DNA of 13,240 nt, from contig CAYRGA010000048.1 in the NCBI GenBank assembly GCA_964423705.1, forward strand, positions 1 to 13,240, given 5' to 3'. This stretch comes from CAKSIN01 sp964423705 (GTDB taxonomy: Bacteria; Bacillota; Clostridia; UMGS1810). Position numbers and translations under genes: made by a program. The notes below the pieces were generated by a model. It was given only the letters and a program-made list of their open reading frames with translations. It did not search any database and was not told the DNA's origin. This document shows positions 1-5,256 of the stretch, one piece after another. Position 1 is the stretch's first letter. Every line of letters begins with the position of its first letter.

Positions 1-2
1 AG

Positions 3-113
3 GCAAGAAAAGAGGTTGACGCATATCTTGTTACGGGAAATCTGAAACATTTTCCTGAAAAGATTTTTGTGGTAACACCAAAAGAAATGATTGATATTAT
101 CAATAAGGAATAA
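3..113 (+). CDS. PIN-domain toxin-like protein, C-terminal fragment
   Basis: The reading frame is open from the left edge to a TAA and encodes 36 residues. It contains DAYLVTGNLKHFP followed by VVTPKEMIDII. The pattern 'D-x-hydrophobic-L-V-T-G-N-x-K-H-F-P ... V-x-T-P-x-E' is typical of the C-terminal end of PIN-domain ribonucleases annotated as the toxin component of a toxin-antitoxin system (PIN_3 type). In that family the Asp is one of the acidic metal ligands. The start, the other acidic residues and any antitoxin partner lie outside the window, so I cannot say whether the gene is intact or paired. A terminator follows within 10 bases, so it is probably the last gene of its unit. Family assignment is fairly secure; toxin activity is inferred. 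Confidence 0.72.
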   Translation, partial: ARKEVDAYLVTGNLKHFPEKIFVVTPKEMIDIINKE

Positions 114-120
114 AATTATA

Positions 121-155
121 AAGACGCTTATTAAAAAATAGGCGTCTTATTTTTT
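121..155 (+). terminator. Intrinsic terminator after the PIN-domain gene
   Basis: The stem AAGACGCTTA (121-130) pairs with TAGGCGTCTT (139-148), with one G-U pair, around an A/T loop. A T-run follows at 150-155. It sits 7 bases after the stop codon of the PIN gene. Confidence 0.85.
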
Positions 156-177
156 GCAGAAGGAGATGATACAGTGA

Positions 178-276
178 ATGGTTCGGTATAAAATCATAAT
201 TATGTATTGTTTTAAGAAGAAATCGATAAATGACTTCATGTTAAAGAAAAATAAAGCTTACGGGACAAAGCTTTAA
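178..276 (+). CDS. Possible small ORF, 32 residues, lysine-rich
   Basis: An AAGGAG ribosome-site motif at 160-165 precedes a GTG (174), which opens only a 5-codon frame, and an ATG (178), which opens a 32-codon frame ending at 276. The predicted peptide begins MVRYKIIIMYCF and continues rich in Lys. It matches no family I recognise. The ATG is 12 nt from the ribosome-site core, longer than ideal. It may be a real small gene, the decayed 5' end of a lost gene, or chance. A perfect hairpin follows 13 bases downstream. Confidence 0.22.
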   Translation: MVRYKIIIMYCFKKKSINDFMLKKNKAYGTKL

Positions 277-289
277 AAACGAATATTGC

Positions 290-323
290 AAGTGCATACC
301 GCTTTTTTGAGCGGTATGCACTT
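290..323. repeat. Perfect 13-bp inverted repeat upstream of the recombinase gene
   Basis: AAGTGCATACCGC (290-302) and GCGGTATGCACTT (311-323) are exact reverse complements around an 8-base loop TTTTTTGA. The T-run lies in the loop, and no T-tract follows either arm, so it is not a classical terminator on either strand. It lies just upstream of the probable recombinase promoter, where it could act as an operator or an RNA structure. I found no second copy in the window. Confidence 0.8.
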
Positions 324-343
324 ATTCTATTTATACATTAATT

Positions 344-372
344 TTCATTCAAGTTGTATTTGTGGTTATAAT
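344..372 (+). promoter_or_regulatory. Probable promoter of the recombinase gene
   Basis: A perfect -10 TATAAT at 367-372 has a weak -35 candidate, TTCATT (344-349), 17 bases upstream. Transcription would start near 379, giving a leader of about 24 nt before the chosen ATG. It also implies that an alternative upstream TTG start at 286 would not be on the transcript. Confidence 0.5.
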
Positions 373-402
373 AATATAAAAACCTTGAAAGGAAGTTTTG
401 CA

Positions 403-1242
403 ATGAAAACTATTACAAATGAAATCGTAAAAAGATTTGAATTATATCTGTATGAGGAAGAAAAGAGCGACAACACCATAGAAAAATATATGCGTGATAT
501 TCGTTTCTTTCGTGAATGGCTCGGCGGCAGGGGTGTTGACAAATCCGCAGTGCTTGAATACAAAAAAGAGCTGTGTGAAAAATATATGCCTGCAAGTGTA
601 AATTCAATTTTATCGTCATTAAATGCTCTGTTTATGTTTATGAATTGGTACGATTTGAAAGTCAAGACCTTAAAAATACAACGGCGGATATTTGCAGTTA
701 AGGAAAAAGAACTTACAAGAGCCGAATATGAGAGGCTGCTCACAGCAGCTAAAAACAAAAAGAATGAACGATTGTATTATTTGATGCAGACCATAGGCTC
801 GACCGGGCTTAGAATTTCCGAGTTAAAATATGTAACGGTTGAAGCTGTAAAGATAGGTCAAGCAATAATAAACTGTAAAGGTAAAATAAGGCAAGTGTTT
901 CTGCCGAAACAGCTGTGTAAAATGCTCAAAATTTATATAAAGGATAACAACATAAAAAACGGTTCGGTGTTCGTGACAAGAACAGGAAAACCGCTTGATA
1001 GGAGCTTTGTGTGGAAATTATTAAAATCCCTTTGCAAAGATGCGGGAGTTAATAAAGATAAGGTGTTCCCTCATAATTTCCGCCACCTTTTCGCCCGCAC
1101 ATATTACAGCTTGCAGAAAGATATTGTCCGCCTTGCGGATATTCTCGGTCATTCCTCCGTGAACACCACGAGGATTTATACAATGAGTACAGATGATGTT
1201 TGCCGCAGACAAATACAACGATTGGGATTGTTGAGGCTATAA
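403..1242 (+). CDS. Tyrosine recombinase, probable DNA invertase of the adjacent switch
   Basis: This 279-residue protein cuts and rejoins DNA through a phosphotyrosine intermediate. An N-terminal SAM-like core-binding domain (about 3-85) is followed by a catalytic domain (about 105-275). All catalytic residues are visible: Arg137 (STGLRISEL), Lys161 (KGKIR), His224 and Arg227 (PHNFRHLF), His250 (LGHSS) and Tyr259 (TRIYT). The length fits compact XerC/D-like enzymes and leaves no room for the arm-binding domain of large phage or ICE integrases. I chose ATG 403 because AAAGGAAG lies 7 bases upstream and the TATAAT at 367 would be useless for the longer TTG frame. The stop lies 8 bases before a 25-bp repeat that is duplicated in inverse orientation 203 bp further on. 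That placement, with no excisionase, relaxase or tRNA target nearby, points to a dedicated invertase. Specificity for these repeats is inferred; enzyme class is near certain. Confidence 0.93.
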   Translation: MKTITNEIVKRFELYLYEEEKSDNTIEKYMRDIRFFREWLGGRGVDKSAVLEYKKELCEKYMPASVNSILSSLNALFMFMNWYDLKVKTLKIQRRIFAVKEKELTRAEYERLLTAAKNKKNERLYYLMQTIGSTGLRISELKYVTVEAVKIGQAIINCKGKIRQVFLPKQLCKMLKIYIKDNNIKNGSVFVTRTGKPLDRSFVWKLLKSLCKDAGVNKDKVFPHNFRHLFARTYYSLQKDIVRLADILGHSSVNTTRIYTMSTDDVCRRQIQRLGLLRL

Positions 1243-1275
1243 ATAAAAAACCACATAATTTGCATTATGTGGAAC
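1239..1275 (-). terminator. Leftward terminator formed by the left inverted repeat plus an outside T-tract
   Basis: Read on the minus strand, the left repeat folds into a 9-bp stem (arms CCACATAAT and ATTATGTGG, 4-base loop). It is followed immediately by TTTTTTATTTAT, the complement of 1239-1250. This would stop a transcript from the leftward promoter at 1310-1338 before it enters the recombinase gene antisense. The right-hand repeat lacks such a T-tract. Confidence 0.6.
1251..1275 (+). repeat. Left inverted repeat of the invertible element (IRL)
   Basis: This 25-bp sequence runs from CCACATAAT through TTGC and ATTATGTGG to AAC. Its exact reverse complement occurs at 1479-1503. Within the repeat, two 9-base arms form a dyad around an asymmetric TTGC. 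This layout resembles a tyrosine-recombinase core site, in which each arm binds one recombinase monomer. Confidence 0.93.
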
Positions 1276-1309
1276 ACTTACAAAGTAAAAACTACATATA
1301 CATAAATCA

Positions 1310-1338
1310 ATTATATCATATACGTAAACAAAAATCAA
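1310..1338 (-). promoter_or_regulatory. Strong sigma-A promoter inside the invertible segment, facing left
   Basis: On the minus strand, a -35 TTGATT (1333-1338), a 17-base spacer and a perfect extended -10 TGATATAAT (-10 hexamer 1310-1315, TG element 1317-1318) are present. The same TTGATT-17-TGnTATAAT pattern is found upstream of the flavoprotein gene at 5129-5157. In this orientation it fires toward the 3' end of the recombinase gene and into a T-tract terminator. After inversion it would drive the operon at 1546. Confidence 0.8.
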
Positions 1339-1349
1339 TGATTTTGCAT

Positions 1350-1365
1350 AAATTTACGTAAATTT
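1350..1365. promoter_or_regulatory. 16-bp perfect palindrome, possible operator
   Basis: AAATTTACGTAAATTT is self-complementary over all 16 bases. It lies 12 bases upstream of the -35 of the leftward promoter. A further copy of its TACGTAAA half is at 1321-1328, inside that promoter's spacer. This arrangement could serve a dimeric regulator that would move with the promoter on inversion. A/T-rich palindromes also arise by chance, so function is uncertain. Confidence 0.4.
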
Positions 1366-1397
1366 TTCCAAATGTACAAAAAATGACATTTAAAATT

Positions 1398-1437
1398 GAA
1401 CGATTAAAAAATCTATTTTAAAATCGTTCTTCTTTTT
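1398..1437 (+). terminator. Terminator-like hairpin inside the invertible segment
   Basis: GAACGATT (1398-1405) pairs with AATCGTTC (1422-1429). Four further A-T pairs can form inside after a 2x2 internal loop. TTCTTTTTG follows at 1430-1438. In this orientation it would block readthrough from the recombinase gene into the operon. The same bases also contain a fair promoter (TTGAAC at 1396, 17 bases, TAAAAT at 1419), so the reading is ambiguous. Confidence 0.5.
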
Positions 1438-1478
1438 GTGCCTTAAAGGACATATGTATGACACTTTATATTTAATTC

Positions 1479-1503
1479 GTTCCACATAATGCAAATTATG
1501 TGG
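1479..1503 (-). repeat. Right inverted repeat of the invertible element (IRR)
   Basis: This is the exact reverse complement of the 25 bp at 1251-1275. Identity stops abruptly on both sides. Outside flanks are A-rich at the left site and ATATATTTGC at the right, so the repeat is a discrete unit rather than part of a longer duplication. It lies 28 bases upstream of the ribosome site of the first operon gene, so any transcript started inside the segment would carry it in its leader. Confidence 0.93.
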
Positions 1504-1545
1504 ATATATTTGCAAAAAAATCGTATTTCAAAGGGGGATTATGTT

Positions 1546-2775
1546 ATGGCAATTATTGATGTCATAAAATATGACGGTAATCCGGATGTGTTCGCATGGA
1601 AATACCCGAATAATGAGTTAGGGACCTGGACGCAGCTAATCGTAAACGAATCGCAGGAAGCCATATTGGTGAAGGGCGGACAAGTCTGTGATGTTTTCGG
1701 TGCGGGCAGGCACACATTGGATACAGCCAACATACCGATTCTAAACAAATTGATAAACCTTCCGTTTGGCGGCCGCTCTCCGTTTACTGCCGAAGTATGG
1801 TATATCAACAAAGTGTTTTCACTGGATGTTAAATGGGGTACGTCTACTCCAATTCAGCTGCAAGACCCCAAGTACAAGGTATTTGTACCAGTAAGGGCTT
1901 TCGGTCAGTTTGGCATTCAGATAGAGGAATCCAAAAAGTTCTTGCTAAAGCTTGTCGGGACATTACCTCAATTTGATAAAAATACAATTTTAAAGTTTTT
2001 CAGAGGCGTCTATCTCACAAAGGCAAAAGACGTTATTTCGTCGTGTTTGGTTCATAAAAATATCAGTGTACTGGAAATTAACACATATCTTGATGAAATT
2101 TCCACATATTTGCAAGAAAAGATTTCGTCTACATTTGATGAGTATGGAATTAAGCTTGTTTCATTCTTTGTAAACGACATAAATGTCCCCGAAGACGATA
2201 CAGCCGTTGTTCAGCTCAAAAATGCACTTGCCAAAAGAGCTGAAATGGATATTGTCGGATACAGCTATCAGCAGGAGCGTTCGTTTGACACCTTGGAAGG
2301 AGCAGCTACAAATCCCAATTCCATGCAAGGTGGTCTGATGGGTGCCGGAATTGGCTTGGGAATGGGCGTTGGCATCGGCGGAGCAATCGGACAGCAGTTT
2401 GGCGGATTGACCCAAACACTGAATACCAACGATACAAAAGAATGCCCGAGCTGTAAAGCACGAATCGGAATAAATGAAAAATTCTGTAATCATTGCGGCT
2501 TTGATACTACTTCTGCCGTAGAAGGCGGAAAAACAACAGATAAAGCAATAAAATGCTCATCGTGCAATGCGGATTTAACCGAACATACAAAGTTCTGCCC
2601 GGAATGCGGTGCAAGGGCACCCGTATCGTGCCCGAACTGCGGTAATCTCCTAAACGGAAACAGTAAGTTCTGCCCGGAATGTGGTTATTCGTTGGTTAAG
2701 AAGTGCGCAAACTGCGGAAATCAAATAGATGACAATGTGAAATTCTGTCCCGAATGCGGAACAAAATTAGAATAA
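1546..2775 (+). CDS. SPFH (band 7) domain protein with four zinc ribbons, YdjI-like
   Basis: This 409-residue protein begins with an SPFH/band-7 domain (about 25-240), recognisable from the segments QEAILVKGGQ, FGAGRHTLDT and FFVNDINVPEDD. A glycine-rich stretch (262-288) follows, then four CxxC...CxxC zinc ribbons: Cys300/303/314/317, 337/340/351/354, 362/365/376/379 and 387/390/401/404. There is no signal peptide or clear membrane helix, so a peripheral cytoplasmic position is likely. The B. subtilis relative YdjI helps tether PspA to the membrane together with YdjG and YdjH. I chose ATG 1546 because AGGGGG lies 8 nt upstream; the frame could extend to ATG 1489, but that codon sits inside the recombination repeat and has no ribosome site. 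First gene of the operon, 42 bp from the invertible element. Family sure; stress role inferred. Confidence 0.9.
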   Translation: MAIIDVIKYDGNPDVFAWKYPNNELGTWTQLIVNESQEAILVKGGQVCDVFGAGRHTLDTANIPILNKLINLPFGGRSPFTAEVWYINKVFSLDVKWGTSTPIQLQDPKYKVFVPVRAFGQFGIQIEESKKFLLKLVGTLPQFDKNTILKFFRGVYLTKAKDVISSCLVHKNISVLEINTYLDEISTYLQEKISSTFDEYGIKLVSFFVNDINVPEDDTAVVQLKNALAKRAEMDIVGYSYQQERSFDTLEGAATNPNSMQGGLMGAGIGLGMGVGIGGAIGQQFGGLTQTLNTNDTKECPSCKARIGINEKFCNHCGFDTTSAVEGGKTTDKAIKCSSCNADLTEHTKFCPECGARAPVSCPNCGNLLNGNSKFCPECGYSLVKKCANCGNQIDDNVKFCPECGTKLE

Positions 2776-2788
2776 GGAGGGCGAAGCA

Positions 2789-3463
2789 ATGTTAAGAAAT
2801 TCAAAGGCTGTTGCGTTAATATGCGGTACGGCATCAATGGCTGCAACAGTAATATTTTACTTATTGACATTTGACAATGTTTTCACAATACCGATGAGAT
2901 GGATTTCTCTGATGTTTTTAATATTTGCAGAAGTCATCGGAACGATAAAAGCCTTGTGCATTAAGAAATCCATATTCGGAGTTGCAAACATTACAGCTGC
3001 GCTATTTCATTTGGAAATTGTTTTGGCAATGTCGATTATATTTGTAAATATTTTCCCGATGCTTATAAAAGCATATATTTTGTTGAATATTTTGCTTTTA
3101 TGCTTGTTGCTTGTTGCTGATGTCATTATCATTTATTTCGGTGAATATATTGGAAGGAAAAACAAGGCATTATCCGAAAATCGGGCTGTTATGGACAGCT
3201 TGTACACAAGTGTAAAAGCTCTGGCTATTGAATACAGAGAAAGTACCTACGGCAAAGAGCTAAATGAGCTGAGTGAGATGATTGAATATTCGGATAACAG
3301 CGTATTATCGAGCGATGAGGTTTTAATATCTGAAAACCTTGAGGAATTACGCAGGCTATTATCCGACAATGATGAAAACATTCCGCAGAAAATAACTGAT
3401 ATTAAAAATGCCGTAAAGCAGCGCTCTTTGAAAATCAAAAGTACAAAAAGAGGAAATTATTAA
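2789..3463 (+). CDS. Four-helix membrane protein of unknown function
   Basis: This 224-residue protein starts 13 bp after the SPFH gene, with AGGAGG in the gap, so it is almost certainly cotranscribed. Four hydrophobic helices are evident (about 7-27, 36-57, 62-88 and 93-117), with only short loops. A charged, probably cytoplasmic tail of about 105 residues follows and is predicted helical (RRLL, IKNAVKQRSLK). The tail has no cysteines and no motif I recognise. By position it is a candidate membrane partner for the SPFH/zinc-ribbon protein, comparable to the membrane subunits encoded beside YdjI in Bacillus. I see no sequence match to those and give no function. Confidence 0.82.
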   Translation: MLRNSKAVALICGTASMAATVIFYLLTFDNVFTIPMRWISLMFLIFAEVIGTIKALCIKKSIFGVANITAALFHLEIVLAMSIIFVNIFPMLIKAYILLNILLLCLLLVADVIIIYFGEYIGRKNKALSENRAVMDSLYTSVKALAIEYRESTYGKELNELSEMIEYSDNSVLSSDEVLISENLEELRRLLSDNDENIPQKITDIKNAVKQRSLKIKSTKRGNY

Positions 3464-3483
3464 AATTCTGGAGGTAATTTGAA

Positions 3484-4116
3484 ATGAACGAAAATGGTAA
3501 AATCAGCGGATTGTATTCATGGCCGGTGATAATCTTGGCATTATGTTTTTTTTGGCCGGTAGGTATATTTTTAATAATAAAGCGAGTTTCTGTCGACAAG
3601 AAAACCGCTATGGGTGCAGGAAGGCTTATAGGCGGCATTGGCATAGCATCATATTGTATTGCCGGAATCGGATTTATTGCTTGTTTGAGTGACGGATTCG
3701 GTTCGGATGATATCGGAATAATATTATTTTTCGGTATAGCGGGCTTTGCATTACAGAAACTTTCCAAAAAAATCAAAAGAGAAGCTGAGGATGTCAGAAA
3801 ATATCTGTCTGTTATTGTAAACGGAAACGCAAGACAAATTGATGCTATAGCGTTTTCAATGGGTAAATCCTATGATGTGGCTAAAAACGATATTCAAAAG
3901 CTTATAAGCAAAGGCTATCTGAAAAACGCTTATATCAACGAAGGTACAAGAGAGGTTATTTTACAGGGCACTGCTTGTGAAGAATCTGGTAATATGATGA
4001 ATACAACTTCGGTCAATGTTGAAACCAAAATAATTGCTTGCCCGTGCTGTGGTGCTAACAATACAATTGTAGGAAATATCGGAGAATGTGAATATTGCGG
4101 TTCGCCGTTAAAATAA
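3484..4116 (+). CDS. Membrane protein with winged-helix-like segment and C-terminal zinc ribbon
   Basis: This 210-residue protein lies 20 bp after its neighbour and has GGAGG 9 nt before the ATG. Hydrophobic helices lie at about 12-32 (with the segment WPVGIFLIIKR), 47-68 and 76-92. Residues 102-160 read like a winged helix-turn-helix: an alpha-helical 'RQIDAIAFSMGKSYDVAKND' stretch, then LISKGYLKNAYINE and a beta-strand REVILQG. The C-terminus is a short zinc ribbon, Cys186/189 and Cys202/205. Similar membrane plus winged-helix plus zinc-ribbon proteins are common beside SPFH genes in Clostridia, as I recall. Whether the winged-helix segment binds DNA, protein or nothing is unknown. The shared zinc ribbons suggest it works with the SPFH protein. 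Confidence 0.8.
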   Translation: MNENGKISGLYSWPVIILALCFFWPVGIFLIIKRVSVDKKTAMGAGRLIGGIGIASYCIAGIGFIACLSDGFGSDDIGIILFFGIAGFALQKLSKKIKREAEDVRKYLSVIVNGNARQIDAIAFSMGKSYDVAKNDIQKLISKGYLKNAYINEGTREVILQGTACEESGNMMNTTSVNVETKIIACPCCGANNTIVGNIGECEYCGSPLK

Positions 4117-4146
4117 ATCTATAGATTACAGAGGAGGAGTTTAAAA

Positions 4147-4974
4147 ATGGATAAAAAATGGTATCAAAAAGGATTGGATTGGCTTTTGGAAAAGGAAAAT
4201 GCTGGGAAGAAATGGTATAAGAGAAGGATTGTCTGGGTTTCTGCCATTATAGTGATTTTACTTATAATGCTTCTTAATCCAAAAGGAAGTAAGGATGCAG
4301 GTAAAAATATAAGCGGTGACAGTATTCCTAATGTGTTTGGTGTGACATATACTGATGCGGTTGAAGTTTTAAAGGCTGACGGCTATGAAGTAAAAGCCGT
4401 TGAAACAAGTGTAAAGGGTATATCGGATAAACTTTTGTACCCCTTGGAAAGTGTGGATAAAGGCTTAGTATTTAAAATCGACGATTATATACTGGACGGC
4501 AATGGGAATTTAACACTCAATTATGAAATATTGCATAATGAATCCATGACATCAGAAGATAAAAGCATCGTAATCTATTATGCAAAGGAAGCTTATTTTG
4601 CGGAAGATAAAGAGGAGTCGGACGATGATGCCGCTGCTCGCGATAATGAAGAAAATTCGGATAAAGCCGTAGCCGCAGTGGATAAACAGGAAAAAGCCAA
4701 AGAAACAAATAACGGTGCAATAAGAGCAGATTTTAAATCCGCAATGGATAGCTACGAAAAATTCTTTGACGAATATGTTGCCATTATGAAAAAATATGCA
4801 AGCAATCCGAACGATATGAGCATCCTCGGGGATTATACCAAATATATGGGCAAGTATGCTCAAATGATGAAGGACTTTGAAAAGTGGGAGAGCGAAGATA
4901 TGAATGCTGCCGAAACGGCATACTATCTTGAAGTTCAAGCCAGAATCACAAAGAAGCTGCTTGAAGTAGCATAA
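4147..4974 (+). CDS. Single-pass membrane protein with PASTA-like domain and helical C-terminal domain
   Basis: This 275-residue protein is the last gene of the operon, 30 bp downstream with AGGAGG at 4132-4137. A basic N-terminus (1-27) and one membrane helix (28-43) give an N-in anchor with an extracytoplasmic remainder. Residues 60-90 (IPNVFGVTYTDAVEVLKADGY...V) match the 'PNV-x-G-x-x-x-x-x-A-x-x-x-L-x-x-x-G' pattern of PASTA repeats. A low-complexity acidic linker (about 152-190) follows, then a helical domain (193-275) with SYEKFFDEYVAIMKKY and a Tyr-Met-Lys pattern. I have seen that domain in many Firmicutes envelope lipoproteins, recalled as DUF6591 but not checked. It may sense or contact the cell wall; this is inference from the PASTA resemblance. 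Confidence 0.78.
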   Translation: MDKKWYQKGLDWLLEKENAGKKWYKRRIVWVSAIIVILLIMLLNPKGSKDAGKNISGDSIPNVFGVTYTDAVEVLKADGYEVKAVETSVKGISDKLLYPLESVDKGLVFKIDDYILDGNGNLTLNYEILHNESMTSEDKSIVIYYAKEAYFAEDKEESDDDAAARDNEENSDKAVAAVDKQEKAKETNNGAIRADFKSAMDSYEKFFDEYVAIMKKYASNPNDMSILGDYTKYMGKYAQMMKDFEKWESEDMNAAETAYYLEVQARITKKLLEVA

Positions 4975-5003
4975 AATACTGTAAAATAGCAATACTGCTG
5001 TAG

Positions 5004-5069
5004 AATCCGTATTCCGGTAAAAGCTAAAACAACTGATAAAATCAAGCTTGACGGGAATACGGATTTTTT
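5004..5069 (+). terminator. Intrinsic terminator of the SPFH operon
   Basis: AATCCGTATTCC (5004-5015) pairs perfectly with GGAATACGGATT (5054-5065) and runs into T6 (5064-5069). The 38-base interior can form a further AAGCT/AGCTT stem. It closes the operon 30 bp after its last stop codon. Confidence 0.88.
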
Positions 5070-5128
5070 CACTTTGCGGCGTGAGAATTCTTAGGGATAT
5101 TACTTAAAAGCATATTAAAATCAAGCTG

Positions 5129-5157
5129 TTGATTTAAAATCATGAGTGTGGTATAAT
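5129..5157 (+). promoter_or_regulatory. Sigma-A promoter of the flavoprotein gene
   Basis: The elements are -35 TTGATT (5129-5134), a 17-base spacer and an extended -10 TGGTATAAT (hexamer 5152-5157). Transcription would start near 5164, leaving a leader of about 90 nt before ATG 5257, in which I see no recognisable riboswitch. Confidence 0.78.
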
Positions 5158-5256
5158 TGACACATAACAGAAGATTATTTCATAAAATTCTTAAAGCCTA
5201 ACGGTTTTTGCGGTCAGTTTGATATATTAAAATACAAATTACGGGAGGATATATTT

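Larger units (their letters stand above)
1251..1503. other. Putative invertible promoter element (phase-variation switch)
   Basis: Two identical 25-bp repeats in opposite orientation enclose 203 bp (1276-1478). A complete tyrosine recombinase gene ends 8 bp to the left, and a four-gene operon begins 42 bp to the right. The enclosed DNA is noncoding and A/T-rich. It carries a strong leftward promoter, a terminator-like hairpin and a palindrome. Recombination between repeats in this orientation would invert the segment and place the -10 of the strong promoter at about 1439-1444, facing the operon roughly 95 nt before its first start codon. The repeats are seen directly; inversion and its effect on expression are inferred from known recombinase-linked invertible promoters in gut bacteria. 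Confidence 0.82.

Noticed and set aside
290..323. The 13-bp inverted repeat as a second recombination site
   Set aside because: It shares no sequence with the 25-bp repeats, and I found no partner copy in the window.
286..402. N-terminal extension of the recombinase from a TTG at 286
   Set aside because: The extra 39 residues are translated from the hairpin and promoter region, have no ribosome site and fit no recombinase N-terminus. ATG 403 has AAAGGAAG upstream.
403..1242. Recombinase as the integrase of a prophage or conjugative element
   Set aside because: The protein lacks the size for an arm-binding domain. No excisionase, relaxase, phage gene or tRNA attachment site is visible, and the adjacent inverted repeats explain the gene better.
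1489..1545. N-terminal extension of the SPFH protein from ATG 1489
   Set aside because: This ATG lies inside the right inverted repeat without a ribosome site, and ATG 1546 follows AGGGGG at normal spacing. The open frame through the repeat is chance.
5158..5256. Riboswitch in the flavoprotein leader (for example an FMN element)
   Set aside because: The leader is under 100 nt, A/T-rich, and shows none of the conserved stems or loops of known riboswitches.
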